From assembly GCA_934317185.1 (NCBI GenBank), contig CAKREJ010000026.1, forward strand, positions 1 to 17,785: 17,785 bases of DNA. Direction: 5' to 3'. The stretch is from an uncultured Anaerobutyricum sp. GTDB taxonomy: Bacteria > Bacillota > Clostridia > Lachnospirales > Lachnospiraceae. Shown one piece after another: positions 8,413 through 15,359 of the stretch. A model generated the notes under the pieces. It had not been told where the DNA came from and made no database searches. It worked only from the letters and a program-made list of their open reading frames with translations. Position numbers and translations under genes: made by a program. The first letter of the stretch is position 1. The number at the start of each line of letters is the position of its first letter.

Positions 8413-9458
8413 TATTTAGCCTCCGGATCCATATCTTTAATTTGCTGATAAATCTCTGGATCGATTAACTTGCCTTTTCCAACATATTTGTCATAAATTG
8501 CAGGAACCATAGCTTCTTCCCATTCTGATTTATCAACTTCAACAATTTTCGTTCCAGCATCTTTCATCTCATCAATTTTAGCCTGATCATATTTCTGAGA
8601 CTCTTCTCTCTGATAATCTCTGGCTTCCTGCGCCGCTTCTCTAACAACTTTCTGCAAGTCTTCTGGCATACTGTCATACGTTTTTTTGCTCATTAATAAA
8701 GGAGCCGCTGCATAGAAATGATCCGTTGCTGTTACAGTATTCTGTACTGTGTACATTTTCTGAGAACCAATAACAGAAGGTGTAAGTCCTGTTGCATCCA
8801 ATGTACCATTTTGAAGCGCTGTAAATACTTCACTAAATGCCATTGCAATACCATTTGCTCCGGTCTGATTATATGCATCTACCTGCATCTGATTTTCTAA
8901 TGAACGAATTTTAACACCTTTCATATCTGACGGATGTTCGATTCCTTTATTATTGGAAATCCAATAGAATCCGTTCTCTAAGAACTCCAGTCCAATCAAA
9001 TCATAATTTTCCAGATTGTCCAACATTGTTTTCCCGAGTTCACTATCTAACACTTTATAAGCATGTTCGCGTCCACTGAAAATATAAGGAAAATCAAATA
9101 CCTGAAAATCATCTGTAAAGTTTGATAATGGAGCTGCTGAAATTAATGTAACATCTACAGAACCCATCTGAAGCGCTTCTACTACATCTCGTTCATTTCC
9201 AAGCTGAGCGCTAGGATAAACTTTCATCGTAATTCTTCCATTTGATTTTTCCTCCATTAATTCAGCAAACTTAACCATTCCTTTATAATACGGGTGGTCT
9301 GTATCCAGATTGATTCCCCCGGTTAATGAAAATTCGGCATTTCCCCCTCCTGATTTTCCAGTAGAATCTTCTTTTGTTCCCCCTCCTGTGTTACATCCGG
9401 TTAGCATTCCGATTGTTATAATTCCCGCGATCATCATCCCTAACAGTTTTTTCAACAT
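8412..9458 (-). CDS. dctP: TRAP transporter solute-binding lipoprotein (DctP family)
   Basis: The 348-residue protein starts with a lipoprotein signal peptide (MLKK, a hydrophobic core, then the lipobox LTGC with Cys22) followed by a Gly/Ser/Thr linker, so it is anchored outside the membrane. The mature part is a DctP-type binding protein: AELMEEKSNGRITMKVYPS (65-83), GNERDVVEALQMGSVD (87-102) and PSDMKGVKIR (176-185). Arg185 is the likely counterpart of the arginine that holds the substrate carboxylate in TRAP binding proteins. This makes a carboxylic acid the expected cargo but does not say which. A strong AAAAAAGGAGG ribosome binding site precedes the ATG. It is the first gene of the transporter operon, divergent from the LysR regulator, which probably controls it. 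Confidence 0.95.
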   Translation of the reverse strand: MLKKLLGMMIAGIITIGMLTGCNTGGGTKEDSTGKSGGGNAEFSLTGGINLDTDHPYYKGMVKFAELMEEKSNGRITMKVYPSAQLGNERDVVEALQMGSVDVTLISAAPLSNFTDDFQVFDFPYIFSGREHAYKVLDSELGKTMLDNLENYDLIGLEFLENGFYWISNNKGIEHPSDMKGVKIRSLENQMQVDAYNQTGANGIAMAFSEVFTALQNGTLDATGLTPSVIGSQKMYTVQNTVTATDHFYAAAPLLMSKKTYDSMPEDLQKVVREAAQEARDYQREESQKYDQAKIDEMKDAGTKIVEVDKSEWEEAMVPAIYDKYVGKGKLIDPEIYQQIKDMDPEAK

Positions 9459-9496
9459 AAATACTTCCTCCTTTTTTGTTGTCTTTTGATGGCTTT

Positions 9497-9525
9497 ATTA
9501 TAACTAAGGAATTTCGTTTTGTATA
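9497..9525 (-). promoter_or_regulatory. Candidate promoter of dctPQM
   Basis: On the minus strand a consensus -10 box TATAAT (9502-9497) is preceded by TATACA (9525-9520) with a 17-base spacer. Transcription would start near 9490, about 30 bases before the dctP start codon. A second TTGACA box on the same strand (9589-9584) has only a weak partner and is considered less likely. Confidence 0.5.
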
Positions 9526-9535
9526 ATTATTATAT

Positions 9536-9548
9536 TTTATCGAATAAA
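9536..9548. promoter_or_regulatory. Candidate LysR-type operator (T-N11-A dyad)
   Basis: TTTATCGAATAAA is a 13-base dyad with perfect 5-bp arms around CGA and fits the T-N11-A form of LysR-family sites. It is centred roughly 52 bases upstream of the predicted dctP transcription start, in the lysR/dctP divergent region, where a LysR activator would be expected to bind. AT-rich dyads arise easily by chance, so this is tentative. Confidence 0.35.
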
Positions 9549-9582
9549 TTACTTAAAATTATGGTAGATTTTGCCTGTCTAT

Positions 9583-9610
9583 TTGTCAAACCGAGATTTT
9601 ATGTTATTAT
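9583..9610 (+). promoter_or_regulatory. Candidate promoter of the lysR gene
   Basis: TTGTCA at 9583-9588 and TATTAT at 9605-9610, separated by 16 bases, give a plausible housekeeping promoter about 45 bases upstream of the lysR start codon. The -35 box overlaps the minus-strand TTGACA at 9584-9589. Confidence 0.4.
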
Positions 9611-9656
9611 ATTAGTACATAAGATAAATATTTATCTATAGAAAGGATGTAATATT

Positions 9657-10589
9657 ATGAGTAATCTAAATTGGAATCAACTAGAGTATTTTATAACACT
9701 CGCTGAAATACAAAATTATACAAAAGCGGCTTCTGTATTAAATATCACGCAGCCTGCCTTAAGCCGCTCTATTAATAATCTTGAACAAAGCATTGGTATC
9801 CCATTGTTTCAAAAAAAGGGTCGTGGCATAGAACTTAATTTTTATGGGCATATTTTCTTACAACATTTACAATTAGCCCGTGATGAAATATACAAAGGAG
9901 AAAATCAGATTCGTTCTCTTATTTCACCAACAAAAGGGCACATCCGGATTGGTTCCCTTTATACATTAGGTGTGAATCTCCTTCCCCCACTTTTACACGA
10001 TTTTTATCAGGAAAGTCCAGAAGTAACTTTTTCTTTACAGCAACAACCAACACGAGTTTTACACCGCTTACTTGAAAATAATGAAATTGATCTGTGTTTT
10101 TGTACTGATTTTGATCCAGAAGCAGAAAATGACACTTTTATGAAGTCAATTATCTCTGTAGAGCCTTTATATATGCTTGTAGCAACCACCCATCCATTAG
10201 CAATGAGAAAATCTGTAAAACTTGAAGAATTTAAAGATGATTCTTTTATTATGTTTAACGATTTAACCTTATTCAAAGAAAGTTCTATCGAATTATTTAA
10301 AAAAGCTGGATTTGAGCCACATATCGCTTTTGAAGCAAATGAAGATTCCACTGTAGTTGGGTTTGTAGCTGCCGGATTAGGAGTTGCCCTGATACCACCG
10401 GTGTTTGGTGTTGATCGAACGAAATGTGTTCCTCTAAAAATTGAAACTCCTAATTCATACCGAACACTGTGTATGGCATGGAAAAAAGACTCTAATGCGA
10501 TTCCAATTGTCAATAAATTCAGAAATTATGTTATGGAATGGCTGCCACAACATCGCAATTTAATTACTCCAAATTATTATGACGAATAA
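9657..10589 (+). CDS. LysR-type transcriptional regulator
   Basis: The 310-residue protein has the normal LysR length. An N-terminal winged helix-turn-helix (about 4-63) includes the hallmark stretch YTKAASVLNITQPALSRSI and then NLEQSIGIPLFQKKGRGIEL; a periplasmic-binding-protein-like effector domain (about 90-300) follows, with GHIRIGSLYTLG at its start and VGFVAAGLGVALIPP near the end. It is the only plus-strand gene in the window, read away from dctP and towards the thiolase gene. Divergent LysR genes usually control their neighbour in response to its substrate or a pathway intermediate, so this one probably switches on transport and catabolism and may also reach the mutase operon. An AAAGGA ribosome binding site supports the ATG. 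Confidence 0.95.
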   Translation: MSNLNWNQLEYFITLAEIQNYTKAASVLNITQPALSRSINNLEQSIGIPLFQKKGRGIELNFYGHIFLQHLQLARDEIYKGENQIRSLISPTKGHIRIGSLYTLGVNLLPPLLHDFYQESPEVTFSLQQQPTRVLHRLLENNEIDLCFCTDFDPEAENDTFMKSIISVEPLYMLVATTHPLAMRKSVKLEEFKDDSFIMFNDLTLFKESSIELFKKAGFEPHIAFEANEDSTVVGFVAAGLGVALIPPVFGVDRTKCVPLKIETPNSYRTLCMAWKKDSNAIPIVNKFRNYVMEWLPQHRNLITPNYYDE

Positions 10590-10702
10590 TAAAAAACACG
10601 ACAATAACTTTTATTTATAGATATCATTCGAATTTGGTATTATTTTTTTGCAATTATCCGGCATTATTGAAAAATATGTCCCTGTATTTTATAATAAAAC
10701 AC

Positions 10703-10752
10703 AAAAAAAGAGAAGAACTGTTGTGAAAACAAGCTGTAATTGTCCTTCTCTT
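10703..10752 (-). terminator. Terminator of the mutase-meaB-thiolase operon
   Basis: An inverted repeat (AAGAGAAG at 10708-10715 with CTTCTCTT at 10745-10752, plus two more pairs inside) is followed in the minus direction by a run of six or more T residues (TTTTTTTGTGTTTTATT). It lies about 60 bases beyond the thiolase stop codon. In the plus direction the flanking T-run is poor, so I see no clear terminator for lysR in the 226-base gap. Confidence 0.7.
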
Positions 10753-10815
10753 CTTAAAATATGCATTTTTTATATTAATATTTTTATATAATATTGCAAT
10801 TTTTGCATCATATTA

Positions 10816-12000
10816 TTACAACATTTCTATTACACAGGCAATAGCTGGTCCTCCGCCAACGCAAAGAGAGGCCGCTCCATATTTGATATGTTGTTTTAAT
10901 CCTTCGTAAAGTAAACTAACAATAATTCTGACACCTGTAGCACCTACTGGATGCCCCAAAGCAATACCGGAACCATTTACATTCACCTTAGACCTATCGA
11001 TTTTTAATTCTCTTTCGCACGCGATATACTGCGCTGCAAATGCCTCATTAATTTCAAAATATTCAATATCATCCATAGAAAGTCCCGCATATTCTACAGC
11101 TTTTGGCAATGCATACACTGGACCAATCCCCATCACAGAAGGATCCACTCCAAAAGATGCTGTTGATTTTATTTTTGCAATCGGTTTTATACAATATTTT
11201 TTTACCGCTTCTTCACTCATTAGCAACAAGGCTGCAGCTCCATCATTAATCCCAGATGCATTACCGGCAGTTACTGTACCATCTTCTTTCTTAAAAACTG
11301 GTTTTAATTTTCCAAGCTGTGCTAATGTACTGTTTTGAGGATGTTCATCCTTAGAAACAAGAGTAATTCTTCCCTTTCGATCTCTTACCGGAACCATGAC
11401 AATCTCATCATCAAATTTTCCTTCTTTCTGTGCTTTTAAAGCATTTTGATGACTCAGATAAGCTAACTCATCCTGTTCTTCTCTTGTAATATTATATTTT
11501 TCTGCCAGATTTTCCGCCGTTCTCCCCATATGATAGTTGCATATAGCACAATTTAATCCATCATGAGTAATAGAATCATACAAACGCTGATCTCCCATTT
11601 TGATATCTCTTCCATTTTTTAAAATATAAGCAGCATTCGACATGCTTTCCATACCAATAGCGACTCCTACATCTGTTTTCCCGAGCATAATTTGTTGACT
11701 TAATATCTCTACAGCACGCATTCCTGAGCCACATTGCTGGTCAACTGTACATGCATATCCCGATTCCGGAAATCCTGCTTTAATCTGTATCTGTCTTGCC
11801 GGATTTCCTTTTTCCCCACCTTTATATATCATTCCTGCAACAACTTCCTGTATATATTCCGGTTTTATATTTGCCCGGGATACTACTTCCTTCGCTACGA
11901 TACAACCCAAATCAACCACATTTACCGAACTAAGTGCTCCTCGAAAATTTCCAATCGGAGTTCTTGCTGCAGCAACAATATATACCGCTCCTGTCTTCAC
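10816..12000 (-). CDS. Acetyl-CoA acetyltransferase-family thiolase
   Basis: The 394-residue protein has all the catalytic elements of thiolases: nucleophile Cys90 in DQQCGSGMRA, NEAFA at 318-322, His350 in GIALGHPVGATG and Cys380 in SLCVGGGPAIA. Thiolases cleave a 3-oxoacyl-CoA with CoA or make the reverse condensation. The start is GTG, not ATG: it lies 10 bases behind AAGGAAGGAG and gives the family's usual N-terminus (VYIVAAARTPIG). It is the last gene of the mutase operon, 18 bases after meaB. A thiolase co-transcribed with a B12 mutase, with no 3-hydroxyacyl-CoA dehydrogenase beside it, hints that the mutase product or a close derivative is itself a 3-oxoacyl-CoA. A biosynthetic acetoacetyl-CoA role remains possible. 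Confidence 0.95.
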   Translation of the reverse strand: MKTGAVYIVAAARTPIGNFRGALSSVNVVDLGCIVAKEVVSRANIKPEYIQEVVAGMIYKGGEKGNPARQIQIKAGFPESGYACTVDQQCGSGMRAVEILSQQIMLGKTDVGVAIGMESMSNAAYILKNGRDIKMGDQRLYDSITHDGLNCAICNYHMGRTAENLAEKYNITREEQDELAYLSHQNALKAQKEGKFDDEIVMVPVRDRKGRITLVSKDEHPQNSTLAQLGKLKPVFKKEDGTVTAGNASGINDGAAALLLMSEEAVKKYCIKPIAKIKSTASFGVDPSVMGIGPVYALPKAVEYAGLSMDDIEYFEINEAFAAQYIACERELKIDRSKVNVNGSGIALGHPVGATGVRIIVSLLYEGLKQHIKYGAASLCVGGGPAIACVIEML

Positions 12001-12018
12001 TATACTTATACTCCTTCC

Positions 12019-12960
12019 TTAATTACTTCTTAATAACTCCCGAATCACATTATCTGCAGCTTCATACGGAGTAATCTGATTATCACTATTTAATACTTCC
12101 TGCACCTGTTTTTTCACTGCAGTTTGTATTAAATCCTCTAATTGTTCAATAATCTCTGTTTCAATTTCTATTTGAACTCTTCTGTGTTTCTTTTCTTCTC
12201 TGACTTCATACTTTTGAGGGGCAATCTCCTCAATTGCAGACATCAGTTCTGGAATGCCTTTTCCTGAACTGGCAATCGTATTAATAATTGGAGGATATTT
12301 TGTTGAATTAAGATCTCCAAATGATAATTTCAACTGGTTTGTAAAAATTTCTGTATCTGGATGATCTGATTTGTTAATAACGAAAATATCACCAATTTCC
12401 TGTATCCCTGCTTTTGCCATCTGAATAGAATCCCCGTATCCAGGAACAAGAGCAACTAATGTAACATCCACAAAATTTGTAATTTCTGTCTCATCTTGTC
12501 CCACACCAAGACTTTCCACTATAATAATATCAAAATCATAGTTCTTAAATAGGTATAATACTCTTTTTGTCCCTTCTGAAATTCCCCCAATACAGCCTCG
12601 GCTTCCAAGACTTCGAATAAATACTCCCAAATCTGTATTGTGTACGCTCATACGTACTCTATCTCCTAATACAGCACCTCCAGAAAAAGGAGAACTTGGA
12701 TCAACAGCTATTACTCCGACCTTTTTCCCCTCTTTTCTAAATTCACTAATCAATTTATTAATCAATGTAGATTTACCGGCCCCTCCTGGGCCAGTAATTC
12801 CAACAATCAGAGCATTATCATTCATATTTTTATATGCTTCGCCTAAAAGTTCTTCCCATCCTGTTCGACGATCTTCAATAATAGAAATACCCCTGGCAAA
12901 TGCTCTTCTATTTCCACTTTTAATATCTTCTATTAAAAGTTGCATTTTACTTTTTTCCAT
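12019..12960 (-). CDS. meaB: MeaB/ArgK-type GTPase, mutase chaperone
   Basis: The 313-residue G3E-family GTPase has Walker A GPGGAGKST at 57-65, DPSSPFSGGAVLGDR at 87-101, a switch segment ESLGVGQDE at 149-157 and the guanine-specificity motif NKSD at 196-199. MeaB proteins gate loading of adenosylcobalamin into acyl-CoA mutases and protect them from inactivation. The switch segment differs from the ETVGVGQSE I recall in characterised MeaB proteins, and FIRSLGSRG differs from the usual FIRSPSSRG, which may reflect co-evolution with the unusual mutase. Its ribosome binding site overlaps the small-subunit stop codon, 9 bases upstream, so it is coupled to the mutase genes. Confidence 0.94.
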   Translation of the reverse strand: MEKSKMQLLIEDIKSGNRRAFARGISIIEDRRTGWEELLGEAYKNMNDNALIVGITGPGGAGKSTLINKLISEFRKEGKKVGVIAVDPSSPFSGGAVLGDRVRMSVHNTDLGVFIRSLGSRGCIGGISEGTKRVLYLFKNYDFDIIIVESLGVGQDETEITNFVDVTLVALVPGYGDSIQMAKAGIQEIGDIFVINKSDHPDTEIFTNQLKLSFGDLNSTKYPPIINTIASSGKGIPELMSAIEEIAPQKYEVREEKKHRRVQIEIETEIIEQLEDLIQTAVKKQVQEVLNSDNQITPYEAADNVIRELLRSN

Positions 12961-12969
12961 ATACTCTCC

Positions 12970-13374
12970 TTAATCCAGCTTATCTTTCATATAATCCTGA
13001 ATAAATTGCACTGTTTTTTCAGCAGGATATCCCGTGCCAAATGCGCCTAATACCCCCATAGTTTCCAATTGTTCTCTATCACTGTCTGTAATAATACCAC
13101 CACAAATAACTCGAATATCCCGTTCTGCTCCCTGTGCTCTTAAACCGTCAATTATTTTTTTGCAAATAATCACAAGGCTTCCTGTCAAATCTGAAACAGA
13201 AATAATATCCACATTTTCTGCAATAGCAGCGTTTACTACCCCTTCTTCTGTCTGGAAACGTCCTGTATAAATTGTCTCCATACCAGCATCTCGATACACT
13301 GTCATCATGGTCAACGCTCCTCTTTCATGAATATCACATCCAACTTTAGCAACTAATACTCTTATTTTTCTCAT
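12970..13374 (-). CDS. Acyl-CoA mutase small subunit (cobalamin-binding domain)
   Basis: The 134-residue protein is a free-standing B12-binding domain of the size of isobutyryl-CoA mutase small subunits. It contains the base-off/His-on motif DxHxxG (Asp14, His16, Gly19, in KVGCDIHERG), where His16 would be the lower ligand of cobalt, followed by SDL at 61-63 (the SxL motif) and the GG pair at 92-93. The ATG follows the large-subunit stop codon directly (TAAATG), and the ribosome binding site AAAGGAG is inside the large-subunit gene, so the two polypeptides are made in a coupled way and surely form one enzyme. The cobalamin-binding residues look intact, in contrast to the substrate-site residues of the large subunit. 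Confidence 0.95.
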   Translation of the reverse strand: MRKIRVLVAKVGCDIHERGALTMMTVYRDAGMETIYTGRFQTEEGVVNAAIAENVDIISVSDLTGSLVIICKKIIDGLRAQGAERDIRVICGGIITDSDREQLETMGVLGAFGTGYPAEKTVQFIQDYMKDKLD

Positions 13375-15072
13375 TTATAAATACTCCTTTAAAGCTTCTT
13401 GAATATAATCAGGTGTTGGTGACATTTCCATTGGATCATAGCAAATATCATAGCCAAGCCGAACGATACCTACCATTTCTCCTATTGTCATTCCTTCACC
13501 AATACCATCAATCATTGCACGTGAAACATTTCTCCCTTCTTTTGTATCAAGATACAAGCGTCGGAAACAATCGTTTAGTTTGTCCATATCTCTAGTTTTC
13601 TTAAATGCATTTAACTCTTCAATCTTATCTAAACGCATCTGTTCTGTAGGAACTTTATATGCACAGTTTTCGATTTCTTTATTAATTGGGCCAGATTCTC
13701 CTTTAAAGGAATTGACTCCAATAATCAGGCGTTTACCTTCTGCCTTTTCTCTCTGAATTTTCAGACGATTTTCCTCCATTTTGGCATTAAGCCAGCCTTT
13801 TTCAAGACATTCATAGACTCCACCACGCTCCTCGATCTCATCTAAGAATTTCTGGCACTCTGCCTCGATTTTATCTGTCATCCATTCAAGATAATAAGAA
13901 CCACCAAGAGGATCTGCAACTAATGGTACATTTGCTTCATGTGTAATAATATGTTGTGTATCAAGATTAAACATACGGGCCTCATAAGATGGAAGCCCTA
14001 CTGCCTCATCGATACTGGAAGCATCAATAGAACCGACTCCTCCAAGAACACAGCTTAAAATCTGCAAAGTTACTCTTGCTGCATTATTTAATGGCTTCTG
14101 CCACTGAAGAGATAAACCAGATGTTCTGATACCTATTTTCAGCATCTGTGCCTTCTTTGTTGTTGCTCCTAATTCATCTCTAGCAATTCTGGCCCACATA
14201 CGACGAATTGCACGGAATTTTGCAATTGTTTCAAAGAAATCAGATTCCGCATCCAAAGAACAAATCATACTTCCAAAATCATCAATCGAAATATCTCTTT
14301 CTTTTAAATCAAGGATTGTCTGTTTAGCAATAGCTAATACCATCGCAATTTCCTGATAGGCATTCATTCCGCCCTGACAAGGATCCACACCATTTGGAGC
14401 GATTGCTTTCCATTTTGGAGTATTTTTGATTGCATATTCAATATGATCAATACAAACCCTGCGGTTAATTTCTGTTGGCCAGTCTGGAGAAGCATAAACA
14501 AGTTTTGCTCTAATAGGATCTGCTATTCCATTTCCTTTTAGTTTACTGATATCTAAACCTCTTTTTTCCATCATAGCTACAAGCATTCCATGGAAGAAAA
14601 TAGAACAGGACACATTCTGATGAGCGAGTTCAAAAGTGACTCCTTCTAGCGGGATTCCCTCTAACATTTTTTCGTAAACATTAATAGCATATGTAGACAT
14701 TCCCCCACACATCATACTATTCCATGAAGCTGGATGATCTGGATCAATTCCTGATTGAATCGGTAAGTCTGATAACAGTCGTAAATCATTCATACCATTT
14801 TCAATATAATCTCTAAAAGCCTGATTTGTTTCTTCTGGGGTAGCATAGCTAACAATAAATGATTTTAACCATAATCTGTTTCTATACATTTCCTTATACA
14901 ATCCTCTTGTAAAAGGAAATGAACCCGGATTTCCTAAGTCTTCCTCATAATTTACTTCTTTAATATCCTCAGGGGTATAAACTGGTTTAACCTTGATATG
15001 ACTCTGTGTGGCATCCCTAACAAGGCCATCCGCATCTCTGTCAAGAGTTATTTCTTTTTTTAAATTCTCCAT
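13375..15072 (-). CDS. Divergent adenosylcobalamin-dependent acyl-CoA mutase, large subunit
   Basis: The 565-residue protein has the methylmalonyl/isobutyryl-CoA mutase TIM-barrel fold and the length of the split IcmA type: FPFTRGLY at 52-59, DPDHP at 110-114, ADP/R-rich CoA region near 184-190, NTPKW at 217-221, SSIDEAVGLPS at 352-362 and DPLGGSYYLE at 387-396. By-eye alignment to P. shermanii methylmalonyl-CoA mutase (numbering from memory) shows major active-site changes: the TIRQYAGF segment is LKSFIVSY (Arg87 to Ser71, Tyr89 to Ile73), Gln197 is Ile183, and the Tyr243-His244 pair is Val229-Asp230; Arg207 appears kept as Arg205. Automatic naming as methylmalonyl-CoA mutase would therefore be unsafe. 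It should catalyse a radical 1,2-shift on some CoA ester. A strong AAGGAAGGAG ribosome binding site supports the ATG, and it heads the operon. Confidence 0.92.
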   Translation of the reverse strand: MENLKKEITLDRDADGLVRDATQSHIKVKPVYTPEDIKEVNYEEDLGNPGSFPFTRGLYKEMYRNRLWLKSFIVSYATPEETNQAFRDYIENGMNDLRLLSDLPIQSGIDPDHPASWNSMMCGGMSTYAINVYEKMLEGIPLEGVTFELAHQNVSCSIFFHGMLVAMMEKRGLDISKLKGNGIADPIRAKLVYASPDWPTEINRRVCIDHIEYAIKNTPKWKAIAPNGVDPCQGGMNAYQEIAMVLAIAKQTILDLKERDISIDDFGSMICSLDAESDFFETIAKFRAIRRMWARIARDELGATTKKAQMLKIGIRTSGLSLQWQKPLNNAARVTLQILSCVLGGVGSIDASSIDEAVGLPSYEARMFNLDTQHIITHEANVPLVADPLGGSYYLEWMTDKIEAECQKFLDEIEERGGVYECLEKGWLNAKMEENRLKIQREKAEGKRLIIGVNSFKGESGPINKEIENCAYKVPTEQMRLDKIEELNAFKKTRDMDKLNDCFRRLYLDTKEGRNVSRAMIDGIGEGMTIGEMVGIVRLGYDICYDPMEMSPTPDYIQEALKEYL

Positions 15073-15077
15073 ATCTT

Positions 15078-15125
15078 TTATCTCCTTCCTTTATCCCTTT
15101 CTTTGTTGAAAATTAAATGAATCAC
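15078..15125 (-). CDS. Possible 15-residue leader peptide upstream of the mutase gene
   Basis: A GTG codon at 15125-15123 sits 7 bases behind an excellent AAAAGGAGGAG ribosome binding site and opens a 15-codon frame, reading (M)IHLIFNKERDKGRR, that ends 5 bases before the mutase ATG. Its last codons form the mutase ribosome binding site, so translating it would unmask or couple mutase translation. No known leader is recognised, and the peptide is not rich in any one amino acid. It could be a chance frame next to a spare Shine-Dalgarno sequence. Confidence 0.35.
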   Translation of the reverse strand: MIHLIFNKERDKGRR

Positions 15126-15190
15126 GCCTTCTCCTCCTTTTATAAAATACAGACAAAAAAATTTTTATTAGTATTTCTATTTTATAAATT

Positions 15191-15219
15191 ATTTTAATTC
15201 AAATCTTTTTTTATGTCTA
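15191..15219 (-). promoter_or_regulatory. Promoter of the mutase operon
   Basis: On the minus strand TAGACA (15219-15214) and TAAAAT (15196-15191) are separated by exactly 17 bases, each matching the vegetative sigma factor consensus at five of six positions. Transcription would start near 15184, giving a leader of about 110 bases that contains the possible short reading frame at 15078-15125. No cobalamin riboswitch is seen in this leader. Confidence 0.55.
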
Positions 15220-15279
15220 ATTACTATATATTATTAATAAATATACGAAAATTTATAAAACTTTCATAGGCAGATTACA

Positions 15280-15321
15280 AAAGGGTGGTGCACGATTCAT
15301 ATGAGTCGCGCCTCACCCTTT
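15280..15321 (-). terminator. Terminator of the adenosyltransferase gene
   Basis: AAAGGGTG (15280-15287) pairs with CACCCTTT (15314-15321), and the interior is also largely self-complementary (CGATTCAT against ATGAGTCG), giving a long near-perfect hairpin. In the minus direction it ends in CACCCTTTT. It lies about 40 bases past the adenosyltransferase stop codon and separates that gene from the mutase operon. Confidence 0.7.
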
Positions 15322-15359
15322 CTAAAAACTATTTATATTCTAAAAACTTATTTTTTATA

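Noticed and set aside
13375..15072. Naming the mutase large subunit methylmalonyl-CoA mutase
   Set aside because: Active-site residues conserved in that enzyme are replaced and no epimerase gene is present, so only a general mutase name is justified.
15073..15279. Cobalamin riboswitch upstream of the mutase operon
   Set aside because: No GCCACTG-type box or related conserved core was found in this AT-rich leader.
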